Of a stretch of 64,000 nucleotides of DNA, positions 44,459-53,180 are shown one piece after another; position 1 is the stretch's first letter, and each line of letters begins with the position of its first letter. Origin of the DNA: Cesiribacter sp. SM1. Its GTDB lineage: Bacteria > Bacteroidota > Bacteroidia > Cytophagales > Cyclobacteriaceae. The stretch is taken from positions 248,001 through 312,000 of the forward strand of contig NZ_JAHXBU010000092.1 of the NCBI RefSeq assembly GCF_020178975.1. Direction: 5' to 3'. The notes under the pieces were generated by a model, which searched no databases, had not been told where the DNA came from, and saw only the letters and a program-made list of their open reading frames with translations. The position numbers and the translations under genes were made by a program.

Positions 44459-45241
44459 TCAAAAATCAGGATGATTCAGCAACTGACTTTTAAGGGAATC
44501 ATCTGCAAGTCCATCGTTTTTTACCCTCTTTTTCAGGAGCTCCCATTGCTTATGCCTTGCCACCACAAGTACCGGTACTTTAGCCAGCTTAAGCGTTTTT
44601 GATAGTGCCAGCCTGTTATTACCAGTAGCATTGTTGTAGATAATTTCTCCATTACGGCCTATGTTAACAGAAATTTCGTGATGAATACCCTTGCTCCTGT
44701 CGTCTTTGCTGGCAGTTTTATTTTGTGTGTTGTAGCCGTTTATTTTTATATCATTATACAAGCCTTCGATGTATGCGAGCCTGTTATTTTTAAATTCATC
44801 GAGTGACCTGCATCCGTACAGTACACCCCCGTTCCTGAGAATTTCAGCTCCTTTTTTAAAATATGGGGTTTCCTCCCAGGCAGCACCTTCATTGAACCTC
44901 TGGTTATAAGATTCATACAAAATCTCACCTGCATAGGGTTTTACATGCTGATCCCAGTCTCCGCCAATCACCCTGCCTGTATTGCGCCTCGGATCGAAAG
45001 CGCCCAAAGAAAGGTCGTACAGCGGCAGTGTGTCCTCCTTTACTTTCTCAAAGATATTAAGATCTGTTTGGAGGCCGGTTAGCAGCCTAAGCCTGATATC
45101 AGCAGGGTTTACCCAGATTAACCGGTGGGGATCTTTAACGGTCTGGTGAATAAACCTGTTTTTAAGATCAGCAATAAAGTATGAAAATCTTTTTCTAAGG
45201 TATTTATAAAGACCTCTTAAGTATTTTCTGTTAAAGCGCAT
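44459..45241 (-). CDS. ParB/sulfiredoxin-fold-like protein of surface-glycan locus, unknown function
   Basis: The 260-residue protein has a basic N terminus (FNRKYLRGLYKYLRKRF). The C-terminal part, from about residue 185, resembles the ParB/Srx nucleotide-binding fold: EISVNIGRNGEIIYNNATGNNRLALSK, then VPVLVVARHKQWELLKKR. Similar proteins of unknown function occur in other surface-polysaccharide loci. ParB/Srx-fold proteins include DNA-binding CTPases and small-molecule kinases. In a glycan operon, action on DNA is unlikely, so a phosphotransfer or ATP-dependent role is possible. It is the last gene of the leg operon, 48 bases after the ABC transporter gene. Confidence 0.5.
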   Translation of the reverse strand: MRFNRKYLRGLYKYLRKRFSYFIADLKNRFIHQTVKDPHRLIWVNPADIRLRLLTGLQTDLNIFEKVKEDTLPLYDLSLGAFDPRRNTGRVIGGDWDQHVKPYAGEILYESYNQRFNEGAAWEETPYFKKGAEILRNGGVLYGCRSLDEFKNNRLAYIEGLYNDIKINGYNTQNKTASKDDRSKGIHHEISVNIGRNGEIIYNNATGNNRLALSKTLKLAKVPVLVVARHKQWELLKKRVKNDGLADDSLKSQLLNHPDF

Positions 45242-45289
45242 GTATGTTTAAAAAGTACAGAATGAAAAAATGCTCTTACTCAGCCGGGT

Positions 45290-47083
45290 TTACAGGTTGT
45301 TCATTTCAACCATTTTCTTAAACCTGTTGGAAGATTCTTTAAGCATATCAAAGCTACCTTCATTTTCCACAACTCCATTTTTCAGGTAAATGATCCTGTC
45401 TGCATCCTTTACGGTTGATAATCGGTGTGCGATGATGATGATGGTATACTTGCCCTTTAGCTGATCAATATTTTCCTGTATGCTTTTTTCAGTTTCAGAG
45501 TCAAGTGCAGAGGTGGCCTCGTCCATGAACAGGAAGTCTACTTCTTTGTACAACTCCCGCGCAATAGACAGCCTTTGCTTCTGACCACCGCTGACCATGA
45601 TACCATTATTACCAAGGGTTGCCTGTTCTTTTTCCGGCAGTCCCATCACAAAATCATAGATGGAAGCCATTTCGAGTGCCCTGTGGAAGCGAGCAACATT
45701 CTTCTCTGTGGGTTCATCCCAGAAGGTAATGTTATTGAAAATGGTATCGTTAAAAATTACAGGCTCCTGTGTAATATAGCCTATCCTTTGCTGGAAAGAA
45801 CGTATATCATACGACTGAATGTCTTCGCCATCAATCATGAATGCCCCAGTATTTACCTGCAGCAAGCCGCTCAGTACGTTCATGAGGGTAGTTTTGCCTG
45901 AACCACTCTCTCCTACCAGGGCTACTGTTTCGTTTCTCTTTATTTTGAGTGAAATGCCCTTGAGCACATGGGCACTGCCATAGGAGAAATTAAGGTTATT
46001 TAGCTGAAGCTCGTGGTTAAAACGCCCGAATTTCTTCTCTCCGGGTGTTTCCTGATGCCTGGCCAGTTCTTCGGTAAATTCTGTCATATTATCCAGAGAG
46101 CCCGAAACAGCCAGGAAGGAGTTCCAATAGTTCTGCACCGACATCAGGAAGTTGAGTGCCCGGTAAAAGAACAGCAAACTTAGGATAATCAGGCCAAGGC
46201 TTTCGCCGAACAGGTTAACCTGAACCAGGATCACCACCACTACTACCAGTATTACAGTTGGCTCACGAATGGCAGTTAAGGCAGCCGCAAGCGTGCCCAG
46301 CCTGCGCTGGATCACCTCTATACCGGTAATTGAGTTTTTTAACTTTCTGCCGTACTCATATATAAGACCAGATGCTTTTAAATATTTAAAGTTTGCAACC
46401 ATCTGGATGAGCAAACCCTGGAAAGAGTGCGATTGTGAAGTATACTTTTTGGAAAGCTGTTTAGTCTTCTTATAGAATATGTTAAATATAAAGTTGGTAA
46501 GTGCACCGCCAACGGCAACAAACAAAGCAAACTGTGCATTGGCCATCAGCGCAAAAACCATGTACACCATTACCATTACCCCATACTGGTAAGTCTTAAA
46601 GTAGGCACGATAGGCCTGGTTTACTCTGTCTACCTCTCCGCTGAAGGTATTCTGAATTTTACCGGAGTCGCTGTTCACAAAATCTGTATAGCGGTAACCG
46701 GAGAGCAGGGTAATGTTTGAGAAACGGATCTGGCGAATAAACCTCTGCTGCAGAATAACCTTGTACAGCCCCTCAAAGAATTTCATTACGCCCTTAAGGG
46801 AGAAAAACAGCAACATTACCAGCAGTACTGTCTGCAGGTTGAGCGATAAGCCGATCGACTCGAGGCCATCTATCAGGAAAGACAGGTTTCCCATCTGCTC
46901 AGAATCAACATCTCCGCCACTGCGGCTGTCTACCATCTGGAGCAGGGGCAGAAACATGGCAAGTCCGAAGCCATCGAGCACACCTACACCAATACTAAGT
47001 GCCATAGAAACAAATATTCTATAGCCTAGGTGGTGGTAGAAATAGGCAAAGTTCTCAAAGTATTTATTTATGAATTTTTTCAA
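45290..47083 (-). CDS. ABC transporter, lipid-linked oligosaccharide flippase (PglK/MsbA-like)
   Basis: The 597-residue half-transporter has a membrane domain with about six helices (about residues 20-320). The ATPase has Walker A GESGSGKTT near residue 390, the Q-loop, the signature VSGGQKQR near 497, Walker B FLFMDEATS near 518 and a switch His (IIIAHRLST). This single-gene fusion architecture is that of PglK and MsbA. Since no Wzx-type flippase is seen in the window, it may flip the lipid-linked repeat across the inner membrane. The start appears to be TTG at 47083 with one base after the LegF stop; the next Met is at residue 27 inside a membrane helix. Confidence 0.88.
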   Translation of the reverse strand: MKKFINKYFENFAYFYHHLGYRIFVSMALSIGVGVLDGFGLAMFLPLLQMVDSRSGGDVDSEQMGNLSFLIDGLESIGLSLNLQTVLLVMLLFFSLKGVMKFFEGLYKVILQQRFIRQIRFSNITLLSGYRYTDFVNSDSGKIQNTFSGEVDRVNQAYRAYFKTYQYGVMVMVYMVFALMANAQFALFVAVGGALTNFIFNIFYKKTKQLSKKYTSQSHSFQGLLIQMVANFKYLKASGLIYEYGRKLKNSITGIEVIQRRLGTLAAALTAIREPTVILVVVVVILVQVNLFGESLGLIILSLLFFYRALNFLMSVQNYWNSFLAVSGSLDNMTEFTEELARHQETPGEKKFGRFNHELQLNNLNFSYGSAHVLKGISLKIKRNETVALVGESGSGKTTLMNVLSGLLQVNTGAFMIDGEDIQSYDIRSFQQRIGYITQEPVIFNDTIFNNITFWDEPTEKNVARFHRALEMASIYDFVMGLPEKEQATLGNNGIMVSGGQKQRLSIARELYKEVDFLFMDEATSALDSETEKSIQENIDQLKGKYTIIIIAHRLSTVKDADRIIYLKNGVVENEGSFDMLKESSNRFKKMVEMNNL

Positions 47084-47084
47084 C

Positions 47085-47774
47085 TTATGTCTGCTCTTCT
47101 TCTTTAGAAATAATAAATTCTACAAGCCTGAAATCTGTTTCATCATCAATATCTACAGAGGACCTTTTATCCATTACGTATTTTTGCTTCTTCAGCTGCG
47201 AAAGTCCTTTTTGTTTTAACTTTGCTACGTTAATGATGTAAATGGCGCCATTGAGCTCCCAAACAGCCGGGCAATCCTGCCTCCTGGTGAAAGCACCTTC
47301 TTTCGATTTCTGTAGTATACCCTGCTCGTCTTCTTCAAACAGCACATAATATGGATTTGCATCTGTTTCCTTTACAGATACGATCATTTCAGTATAAGGG
47401 GTAACAGCGGCCATTGCCTCCTGTAGGTGCCTGCCAGTTCTTAAGGGAGAGGTTGGTTGTAGTATAACTACAAAATCATAGTTTATTCCCTGCTCTTCGT
47501 AAAACTGCAGGGCGTGCATTAACACCTGCTCGGTGGTGGCACTATCGGTGGCCAATGCAGCCGGCCGTTTAAAGGGCACCGGGAGGCCATACTCCTCAAC
47601 AAGTGCCGCTATGGTACTATCATCGGTAGAAACACATATATGCTGCTGCTCACTTACTGCTCTTGCAGCATCTATGGTATAATAGATCAATGGCTTACCA
47701 TTGAGCGGCTTTATATTTTTACCCGGTAAACCCTTAGACCCGCCGCGTGCCGTTATCAGAAATAGAAAGTCCAT
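47085..47774 (-). CDS. legF: CMP-nonulosonate cytidylyltransferase (LegF/NeuA-like)
   Basis: The 229-residue protein has the CMP-sialate synthetase motif ITARGGSKGLPGKNIKPLNGKPLI at the N terminus (here from residue 7), STDDSTIAAL and KRPAALATDSA, LQPTSPLR and DIDDETDF. It activates a nonulosonic acid with CTP. The pathway context (LegB, LegC, LegG, LegI, PtmE) makes legionaminic acid or a derivative the likely substrate, rather than sialic acid. It abuts the PtmE gene and is 1 base before the ABC transporter. Confidence 0.88.
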   Translation of the reverse strand: MDFLFLITARGGSKGLPGKNIKPLNGKPLIYYTIDAARAVSEQQHICVSTDDSTIAALVEEYGLPVPFKRPAALATDSATTEQVLMHALQFYEEQGINYDFVVILQPTSPLRTGRHLQEAMAAVTPYTEMIVSVKETDANPYYVLFEEDEQGILQKSKEGAFTRRQDCPAVWELNGAIYIINVAKLKQKGLSQLKKQKYVMDKRSSVDIDDETDFRLVEFIISKEEEQT

Positions 47775-48821
47775 CTAAAATTTAATATGCCTGATATCTT
47801 CCTGTGCTTTTTTAAAGTCTTCGGGCTTACCTATATCAAGCCAGTACCCCCTTAAAGGATAAGAATTCACCTTAAGGCCTTTTTCTATCATCAGCTCCAT
47901 CAGATCGGTTGTATTGTAAAAGCTATTCTTAGGAATGTACTTCAACACCTCTTTCTTGATCAGGTAAATACCCCCATTCGAATAGTAGGTATAGGTTGGT
48001 TTTTCCTTAAAGCTTTTAATGCTGTTATCTTCAGTCTCCAGTACTGCATACGGAATATTAACACTGTAGGGTATGGACACTACTGAAATAGCGGCATCTT
48101 TAGAGATAAAGTCCAGGAAAAAGTCTTCATAGTCGAGGTTAGTGAGCAGATCGGAATTAGTAACCAGGACGTAGTCATGCTGGAATTCCTCTATTTTGCT
48201 AACAGCACCCAGGGTACCGAGTGGTTCATCTTCCCACACCCACTTGATATTGACAAACTTAGAGCTGCCATCCTGAAAGTACTCTTCCAGCTGCTCGCCC
48301 AGGTATCGTACCGAGATCCAGAAATCATCGATCCCAAAGCTGATCAACCTGTCGATGTTGTGCTCTATGATTGGTTTTTCACCAACCTTCAGCAGTGGCT
48401 TGGGTACATTATCGGTAAGCGGCCTCAGGCGCGATCCTCTGCCACCAGCCATGAGTACGGCATCTACGGGAAGATAAGATTTTAAGAATCTGAAGTTGAT
48501 CACATTTACAATCTTGCCCTCTCTGCAGAGCACAGGGATAATCTTAAAATGATTTTTCCTGTAGTTGATCACCTCTTCAATGGTGTAAGCTCCCTTTTGT
48601 ATATACTTAGGGTTTGACTGGATAAATTTGTCTACAACATCATCCAGGGTGAGCCCTCTTAAAAACCCCCTGCGCACATCACCATCCGTTAAAGAGCCCT
48701 TTAGCTTTTCTTCCTCATCCACTACAAAGAGAATGGCATCGGCCGCCAGTTCATTTAACTGTGCCAGTGCCTGTTTTATAGGTGATTTACATTTGATAAT
48801 ATGCCTGTGGTAGTCGTTCAT
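47775..48821 (-). CDS. ptmE: CBS-domain sugar-1-phosphate guanylyltransferase (PtmE-like)
   Basis: The 348-residue protein has two N-terminal CBS motifs (about residues 5-115; SLTDGDVRRGFLRG) followed by a nucleotidyltransferase domain with the signature LMAGGRGSRLRPLT near residue 125, KPLLKVGEKPII and WLDIGKPEDF at the end. This CBS plus nucleotidyltransferase fusion is the PtmE type, which makes GDP-GlcNAc-like activated sugars for the legionaminic acid route in Campylobacter. Its presence suggests a GDP-linked pathway rather than the UDP-linked route. Confidence 0.87.
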   Translation of the reverse strand: MNDYHRHIIKCKSPIKQALAQLNELAADAILFVVDEEEKLKGSLTDGDVRRGFLRGLTLDDVVDKFIQSNPKYIQKGAYTIEEVINYRKNHFKIIPVLCREGKIVNVINFRFLKSYLPVDAVLMAGGRGSRLRPLTDNVPKPLLKVGEKPIIEHNIDRLISFGIDDFWISVRYLGEQLEEYFQDGSSKFVNIKWVWEDEPLGTLGAVSKIEEFQHDYVLVTNSDLLTNLDYEDFFLDFISKDAAISVVSIPYSVNIPYAVLETEDNSIKSFKEKPTYTYYSNGGIYLIKKEVLKYIPKNSFYNTTDLMELMIEKGLKVNSYPLRGYWLDIGKPEDFKKAQEDIRHIKF

Positions 48822-48822
48822 A

Positions 48823-49494
48823 TTATTTATCGATATATTTTAAAAGTTGATAGGCCTCTGCATACTGCACACCAACACTTGCTCCGCGGTAATGTGCCAG
48901 GGCCTTTATATTTTCAATGGATCGTGGAAAAGGATGCTCACCCAGTTCGGAGGCGTATATTCTCATGATATCCAGCTTCTGATCCAGGTATTCGGTAATG
49001 TCTACAAAGTAATTAGGCAGGAATGCCTTTTCCGGCAGCACAGGCGCAAACTCTGTTTCAGATATACATTCATACATCAGCACCTGCTTTACATAAGGAT
49101 AGCGGAAAGACTTTGTACAGGCCATTACCCCGTCAAAAACAACACGGTGGTCTGAATGAGCATCGGACCTGTTAAGGCAGTAAACGGTTTCCGGTTCAAC
49201 CTCCTGGAAAACAGCAGAAATTTTGGGTATCAGCTCCCGCAATGAGGAGTTTGACAGCGACATAGTAGGATAACCCAGCTTGAACGTTTTTTTGATGCCC
49301 AGCTTTTCTGCAACCCTCCGGATCTCCTGCTGGCGGCTTTCCACTCTTTCCTGTGTAAAGCCATGTTCTTCAAAAACATCTGTAATAATTAACCAGTAAA
49401 TGGAGTCGCCCCGGGTTTTATGTTTAAGTAAAGTTCCTCCTGCACCCAGTACTTCATCGTCGGGATGCGCAGAAACGATCAGTATGTTCTTCAT
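48823..49494 (-). CDS. PIG-L/LmbE family deacetylase embedded in the leg operon
   Basis: The 223-residue protein has the PIG-L metal motif AHPDDEVLG near residue 9 (zinc His, Asp) and HSDHRVVF near residue 111, the third zinc site. The family removes N-acetyl groups from sugars such as GlcNAc in GPI, mycothiol and bacillithiol pathways. The N-terminal sequence (KNILIVSAHPDDE) has no signal peptide, so it acts in the cytoplasm. Its start overlaps the formyltransferase-like stop by 4 bases, and 1 base separates it from ptmE. That tight packing within the legionaminic pathway implies it edits an N-acetyl group of an intermediate or product. Which position is unknown. Confidence 0.88.
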   Translation of the reverse strand: MKNILIVSAHPDDEVLGAGGTLLKHKTRGDSIYWLIITDVFEEHGFTQERVESRQQEIRRVAEKLGIKKTFKLGYPTMSLSNSSLRELIPKISAVFQEVEPETVYCLNRSDAHSDHRVVFDGVMACTKSFRYPYVKQVLMYECISETEFAPVLPEKAFLPNYFVDITEYLDQKLDIMRIYASELGEHPFPRSIENIKALAHYRGASVGVQYAEAYQLLKYIDK

Positions 49495-50375
49495 ATCAGA
49501 TATTCTCCGACTGCTATATTTTCTGTTAAATCAAATTCTGTTAGCCATACTGCGCCATCACCTGTTTTTACCAGCAAGTTGCCTTTCTCATTCCCCAGCA
49601 CTTTACCCGGTTCTATGTTACTGTCAAAGTCCATTTGGGGCACCTTGCATTTCCAGACTTTAAACTCACTGTCATTATATATAAAATGGGCTCCTACATA
49701 AGGCCTGGTAAGTGCCCTTACTAAATTCCTGATATTTTCGCTGCTCATCCGCCAGTCAATTTCCCCGTCTTTCCGGCCCCGCTTTCTCCAGGAATTCCCT
49801 TCTCCTGATTGTGGAATCCTGGGATAGTACCCGTCCTGTAACTGGGGCACAAACTCTTCTATCTGCTCAAGCGCAAGTGCAGTAAGCTTTTTGTACACAC
49901 TACCGGCATCATCTTCGTATACTATCTGTAACTCTTTCTGGCTAAGAATGTCACCGGTGTCGGCTCCTTCGTCCATAAAAAAAAAGGTGGAGCCTGTTAT
50001 TTGCTGGCCTAGTACCAGTGCCCAGATAATAGGGTGTCTCCCTTTATTCCGGGGTAAAAGTGCCGGATGATATCCAACCACCCCCATAGGTGCAATGGAT
50101 AGTAATTCGGTTTTAAGTAAACTGGACCATCCAAAACAAAAGATGATATCGGGGCTTAATGTTTTGATCCAGGCTATATTATTGGGATGATTGATGTTCC
50201 TGACCAGTTTACAGGGTATGCCTTTCTCCAGGCATACTTCCTCCAGGTTTGCAAAATCAGCATTGAAATCAGACTTTCCTTTAGTCACAACTCCAACAAC
50301 ATCAACCTCTAGCTCTAAAAGTTTTAGCAGCGCTCTTTTAGAAAATTCAACGGTTCCTATAAAAATGACCTTCAT
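49491..50375 (-). CDS. Formyltransferase-fold protein in the leg operon
   Basis: The 294-residue protein has the N10-formyltetrahydrofolate transferase fold: KVIFIGTVEFSKRAL at the N terminus, HPALLPRNKGRHPIIWALV near residues 105-125 and the Asp motif DEGADTGDIL near 135. A C-terminal Fmt-like domain follows (DGEIDWRMS, VRALTRPYVGAHF). The family's catalytic triad is Asn-x-His...Asp. Here His and Asp are present, but the Asn position reads Gly (GYHP). It may transfer formyl to an amino-sugar, as ArnA or sugar N-formyltransferases do, or another group. It is coupled by 4-bp overlaps to legG and to the PIG-L gene. Confidence 0.8.
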   Translation of the reverse strand: MKVIFIGTVEFSKRALLKLLELEVDVVGVVTKGKSDFNADFANLEEVCLEKGIPCKLVRNINHPNNIAWIKTLSPDIIFCFGWSSLLKTELLSIAPMGVVGYHPALLPRNKGRHPIIWALVLGQQITGSTFFFMDEGADTGDILSQKELQIVYEDDAGSVYKKLTALALEQIEEFVPQLQDGYYPRIPQSGEGNSWRKRGRKDGEIDWRMSSENIRNLVRALTRPYVGAHFIYNDSEFKVWKCKVPQMDFDSNIEPGKVLGNEKGNLLVKTGDGAVWLTEFDLTENIAVGEYLI

Positions 50376-51529
50376 TCTAAATCAAAAAATTTCTTCTTCA
50401 GAAGATGCTCTATCTCGGTTTCTTTAAGTATGCTTACAATTTCTCCTGATGCGTTCTTTTCTCCATACGGGTTTTTCACCCCCTCTAACGTAGCGCTGAA
50501 ATCTGCTGAAAAAGCTTTCTGAAGGGCCTCTTTCACAGAGCTGTAGTCAGGTCCGCAGGAAATAACACTCGCTGCTTTAATTCTTCCCCGCTGACGGTCA
50601 CCTATATCAATGGTTGCCTTTTTAAAGCTGGGCACCTCTATCAGTCCGCTGGAGGAATTTCCCGCTACCACATCTACATGCTGTAAAGCAGAAAGGTACC
50701 GGAGCTGTCCCAGAGATATAAAAGCTACGCTCTTAGCAGGATGGTTTTTTACGTAATCGTCAATCAGGTTTATGATTATTCTACCGTCTGTATCGGCATT
50801 AGGTTTCGTAAAAATGATTTTTGTATCCTCCAGCTCATCCAGCGCCCGCAGCAGGTCACTAAACTGTTTTTCTGCTGTGGCATGCTCCAGGGTAACCGGA
50901 TGAAAGGTTACGAGCACATTTCGACTGCCCAGTTCAAAATCAATACTTTTTTCAAAGCTCCTTCTGTCGAGCAGCTCCAGCCTGTTGATGTTTTCAATAC
51001 CAAGGGCACCAACGTTATGTACCCGATCGGGCTGCTCTCCGAGCTGAATCACCCGCTTTCTGTACTCCTCTGTAGCCGTGAAATGAATGTGCGACATTTT
51101 AGTGACGGAGTGCCTGATGGGCTCATCAATGAGCCCTTCGGTAGCTTCGCCGCCATGGCAGTGTGCCACAGGTATCTTGCCTATCATGGCGGCTGTGGCA
51201 GCTGCAAAAATCTCAAAGCGATCACCTAAAACCAGGATCAGGTGGGGCTTTAGCTCGGCAAAGGCTTCAGCAAAAGAAATTACACCCAGGCCTATGCTCT
51301 TTGATACGCCCACAGAAGAGTCGGAAGACAGCAGCACTTCAACCTTTTTATCGATGCTGAAGCCATCTTTTTCGATTTGCTTATAGGTTAAGCCAAACTC
51401 AGGAGACAGGTGCATACCTGTTACGCACAGCTGTAACTGAAAGGTGGGATCTTCTTTTAATGCTTTTAGTGTCCAGTACAGCAGGCCATACTCCGCACGG
51501 GTACCAGTCACTACACAGATCTTCTTCAT
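50372..51529 (-). CDS. legG: Hydrolysing nucleotide-sugar 2-epimerase (LegG/NeuC-like)
   Basis: The 385-residue protein has the NeuC-family start VTGTRAEYGLL near residue 6, GDRFEIFAAATAAM near 102, the catalytic HCHGGEATEGLIDEPIRH segment near 123 and GNSSSGLIEVPSF near 295. It inverts C2 and releases UDP or GDP to give a free ManNAc-type sugar, here expected to be the 2,4-diacetamido-2,4,6-trideoxymannose precursor of legionaminic acid. The position in the operon, after legI and before the formyltransferase-like gene, supports this. Confidence 0.88.
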   Translation of the reverse strand: MKKICVVTGTRAEYGLLYWTLKALKEDPTFQLQLCVTGMHLSPEFGLTYKQIEKDGFSIDKKVEVLLSSDSSVGVSKSIGLGVISFAEAFAELKPHLILVLGDRFEIFAAATAAMIGKIPVAHCHGGEATEGLIDEPIRHSVTKMSHIHFTATEEYRKRVIQLGEQPDRVHNVGALGIENINRLELLDRRSFEKSIDFELGSRNVLVTFHPVTLEHATAEKQFSDLLRALDELEDTKIIFTKPNADTDGRIIINLIDDYVKNHPAKSVAFISLGQLRYLSALQHVDVVAGNSSSGLIEVPSFKKATIDIGDRQRGRIKAASVISCGPDYSSVKEALQKAFSADFSATLEGVKNPYGEKNASGEIVSILKETEIEHLLKKKFFDLE

Positions 51530-52551
51530 GAAAAATGATTAAAGGCTGCAAGTTCACCTTCCTGCACAGCCCTGTTCAGGGTTCTGCCTACCAGGCTATC
51601 TACCTGCATAGGGCTGATGCCTTCAGCCGGGCGTTTAGCAATAAAATGATTTTCCTGCAGTATGGTCCCTTCCGGAAGATCTCCATTATAATAGAGGCTC
51701 TTTCGTACCAGTGGCTTGTTTTTTGCTTCTGACTGGCTTGGCCTTTTTCTTCCATCCGCACTAAGTGCCATCTCTATATTACGGATGGCCTGTACCATGG
51801 ATTTAAGCTCTGTTGGGTTAAGGGAGGCTTTATGGTCCGGGCCAGGCAGGTTGTTATCAAGGGTAAAGTGTTTTTCTATGATGGTGGCCCCCAGTGCTAC
51901 TGCCGCAACAGGCACCTCAATGCCCAGGGTATGATCTGAGTAGCCAACGTTGATCTTAAAAGCATCCCTGATGGTTAGCATTGCCTTAAGGTTTACATCT
52001 TCCATGGGCGTGGGATACTCGGTATTACAATGTAACACAGATATCTGTGAACGTTCCAGGCCTGCCTCTTCCAGTACCTCTATGGCCTCTTCTATTTCTT
52101 TTAAAGAAGCCATACCTGTTGACAGGATAACAGGCTTGCTTTTGCGGCCAATATGCTTCAGATATGGTTTATTGGTAATTTCCCCTGAGGGGATCTTAAA
52201 AAGCTCAAGCCCAAGCTGGTCTAAAAAGTCGAGGCTGTCGTGATCGAAACCAGTGGAGAGAAACTTTATACCTTTTTGATGGGCATAGCGCTGAAGTTCA
52301 TGATGATCGGCCTCGGATAACTCCAGCTTCTTCAACATACCATATTGGGTGTCATCATCCTGGCCGCTCTGGTTCTTCACCTGGTATGCGGCCTGTTTGG
52401 CCGATTTGCTTACCAGCTTATCGGCTTTAAAGGTCTGAAATTTTACAAAATCAGCGCCGGCTTCTGCAGCTGCATCTATCAGCTGTTTGGCAAGTGCTAT
52501 ATCGCCATTATGGTTTACACCAGCTTCGGCTATAATCAGCGTTTTACTCAT
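51526..52551 (-). CDS. legI: Legionaminic/sialic acid synthase (LegI/NeuB-like)
   Basis: The 341-residue protein is a NeuB-type PEP-condensing TIM-barrel (AEAGVNHNGD near residue 8, FVKFQTFKADKL near 35, KIPSGEITN and HFTLDNNLPGPDH) with a C-terminal SAF antifreeze-like domain (KSLYYNGDLPEGTIL near residue 278). It condenses a 6-deoxy-diacetamido-mannose-type sugar with PEP to make a nine-carbon acid. Sequence alone does not fully separate NeuB, LegI and PseI; the neighbours favour LegI. It overlaps legG and the acetyltransferase gene by 4 bases. Confidence 0.88.
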   Translation of the reverse strand: MSKTLIIAEAGVNHNGDIALAKQLIDAAAEAGADFVKFQTFKADKLVSKSAKQAAYQVKNQSGQDDDTQYGMLKKLELSEADHHELQRYAHQKGIKFLSTGFDHDSLDFLDQLGLELFKIPSGEITNKPYLKHIGRKSKPVILSTGMASLKEIEEAIEVLEEAGLERSQISVLHCNTEYPTPMEDVNLKAMLTIRDAFKINVGYSDHTLGIEVPVAAVALGATIIEKHFTLDNNLPGPDHKASLNPTELKSMVQAIRNIEMALSADGRKRPSQSEAKNKPLVRKSLYYNGDLPEGTILQENHFIAKRPAEGISPMQVDSLVGRTLNRAVQEGELAAFNHFS

Positions 52552-53177
52552 TTTATTATCTCTCTGGCTGGGTTTCCTACCCAGGTTTGATGATCGGGTA
52601 TGTCTTTTAACACTACTGCACCGGCACCTATTACTACATTACTGCCAATGCGCACACCTTGTTTAACAACAGCATTGGCACCAATAAAACTACCTTCGCC
52701 TACCTGCACACTGCCGGCAAGCACAGCACCGGGGGCTATATGAACAAAACCAGCTATGCTACACTCATGTTCAACAATACAGCCGGTATTGAGGATAACC
52801 CCCGCCCCTATTGTTGCCAGTGGATTTACCTTTGCACCTGCAGCAATAAAGCAGCCATCGGCCACTGTAGCCAATCCAGAAACAATGCTGGCAGGATGAA
52901 TCACGGTAGTAAAGCTTACCTGCTGGTGCTGCAGGTGTTGCATTACTTTTCGCCTGATGTTGTTTTCGCCTACACTGACAATTGCGCAGGCAGATTGCTG
53001 CTTTAAAATATCTAAAGCCCCTGCAACATACTCATCGCCTAACCAATCCAGTCCAAAGGGATTAGTGATGGCCTGCTGCCGCTCATAGTACCCCAGCAGC
53101 TGATCTCTGCTCAGCTTTACAGCATCAGCCACTACATAGGCGTGTCCGGAATAACCTAATAGTGCGATTTTCTTCAT
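52548..53177 (-). CDS. legH: NeuD/PglD-type sugar acetyltransferase (LegH-like)
   Basis: The 209-residue protein has an N-terminal Rossmann-like domain (IALLGYSGHAYVVADAV) and a C-terminal left-handed beta-helix of hexapeptide repeats from about residue 95 (FIAAGAKVNPLATIGAGV, HIAPGAVLAGSV, GANAVVKQGVRIG). The active-site His is in VEHEC. It acetylates a 4-amino sugar with acetyl-CoA. Placed after the LegC-like aminotransferase, the expected substrate is the GDP- or UDP-4-amino-6-deoxy-GlcNAc made by LegC. It also resembles PglD and NeuD, so specificity is inferred. Confidence 0.85.
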   Translation of the reverse strand: MKKIALLGYSGHAYVVADAVKLSRDQLLGYYERQQAITNPFGLDWLGDEYVAGALDILKQQSACAIVSVGENNIRRKVMQHLQHQQVSFTTVIHPASIVSGLATVADGCFIAAGAKVNPLATIGAGVILNTGCIVEHECSIAGFVHIAPGAVLAGSVQVGEGSFIGANAVVKQGVRIGSNVVIGAGAVVLKDIPDHQTWVGNPAREIIK

Positions 53178-53180
53178 AAA

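Noticed and set aside
44459-45241. ParB-like protein as part of a plasmid partition system
   Set aside because: No ParA gene, parS-like repeats or replication gene is nearby, and the gene is embedded in a glycan operon.
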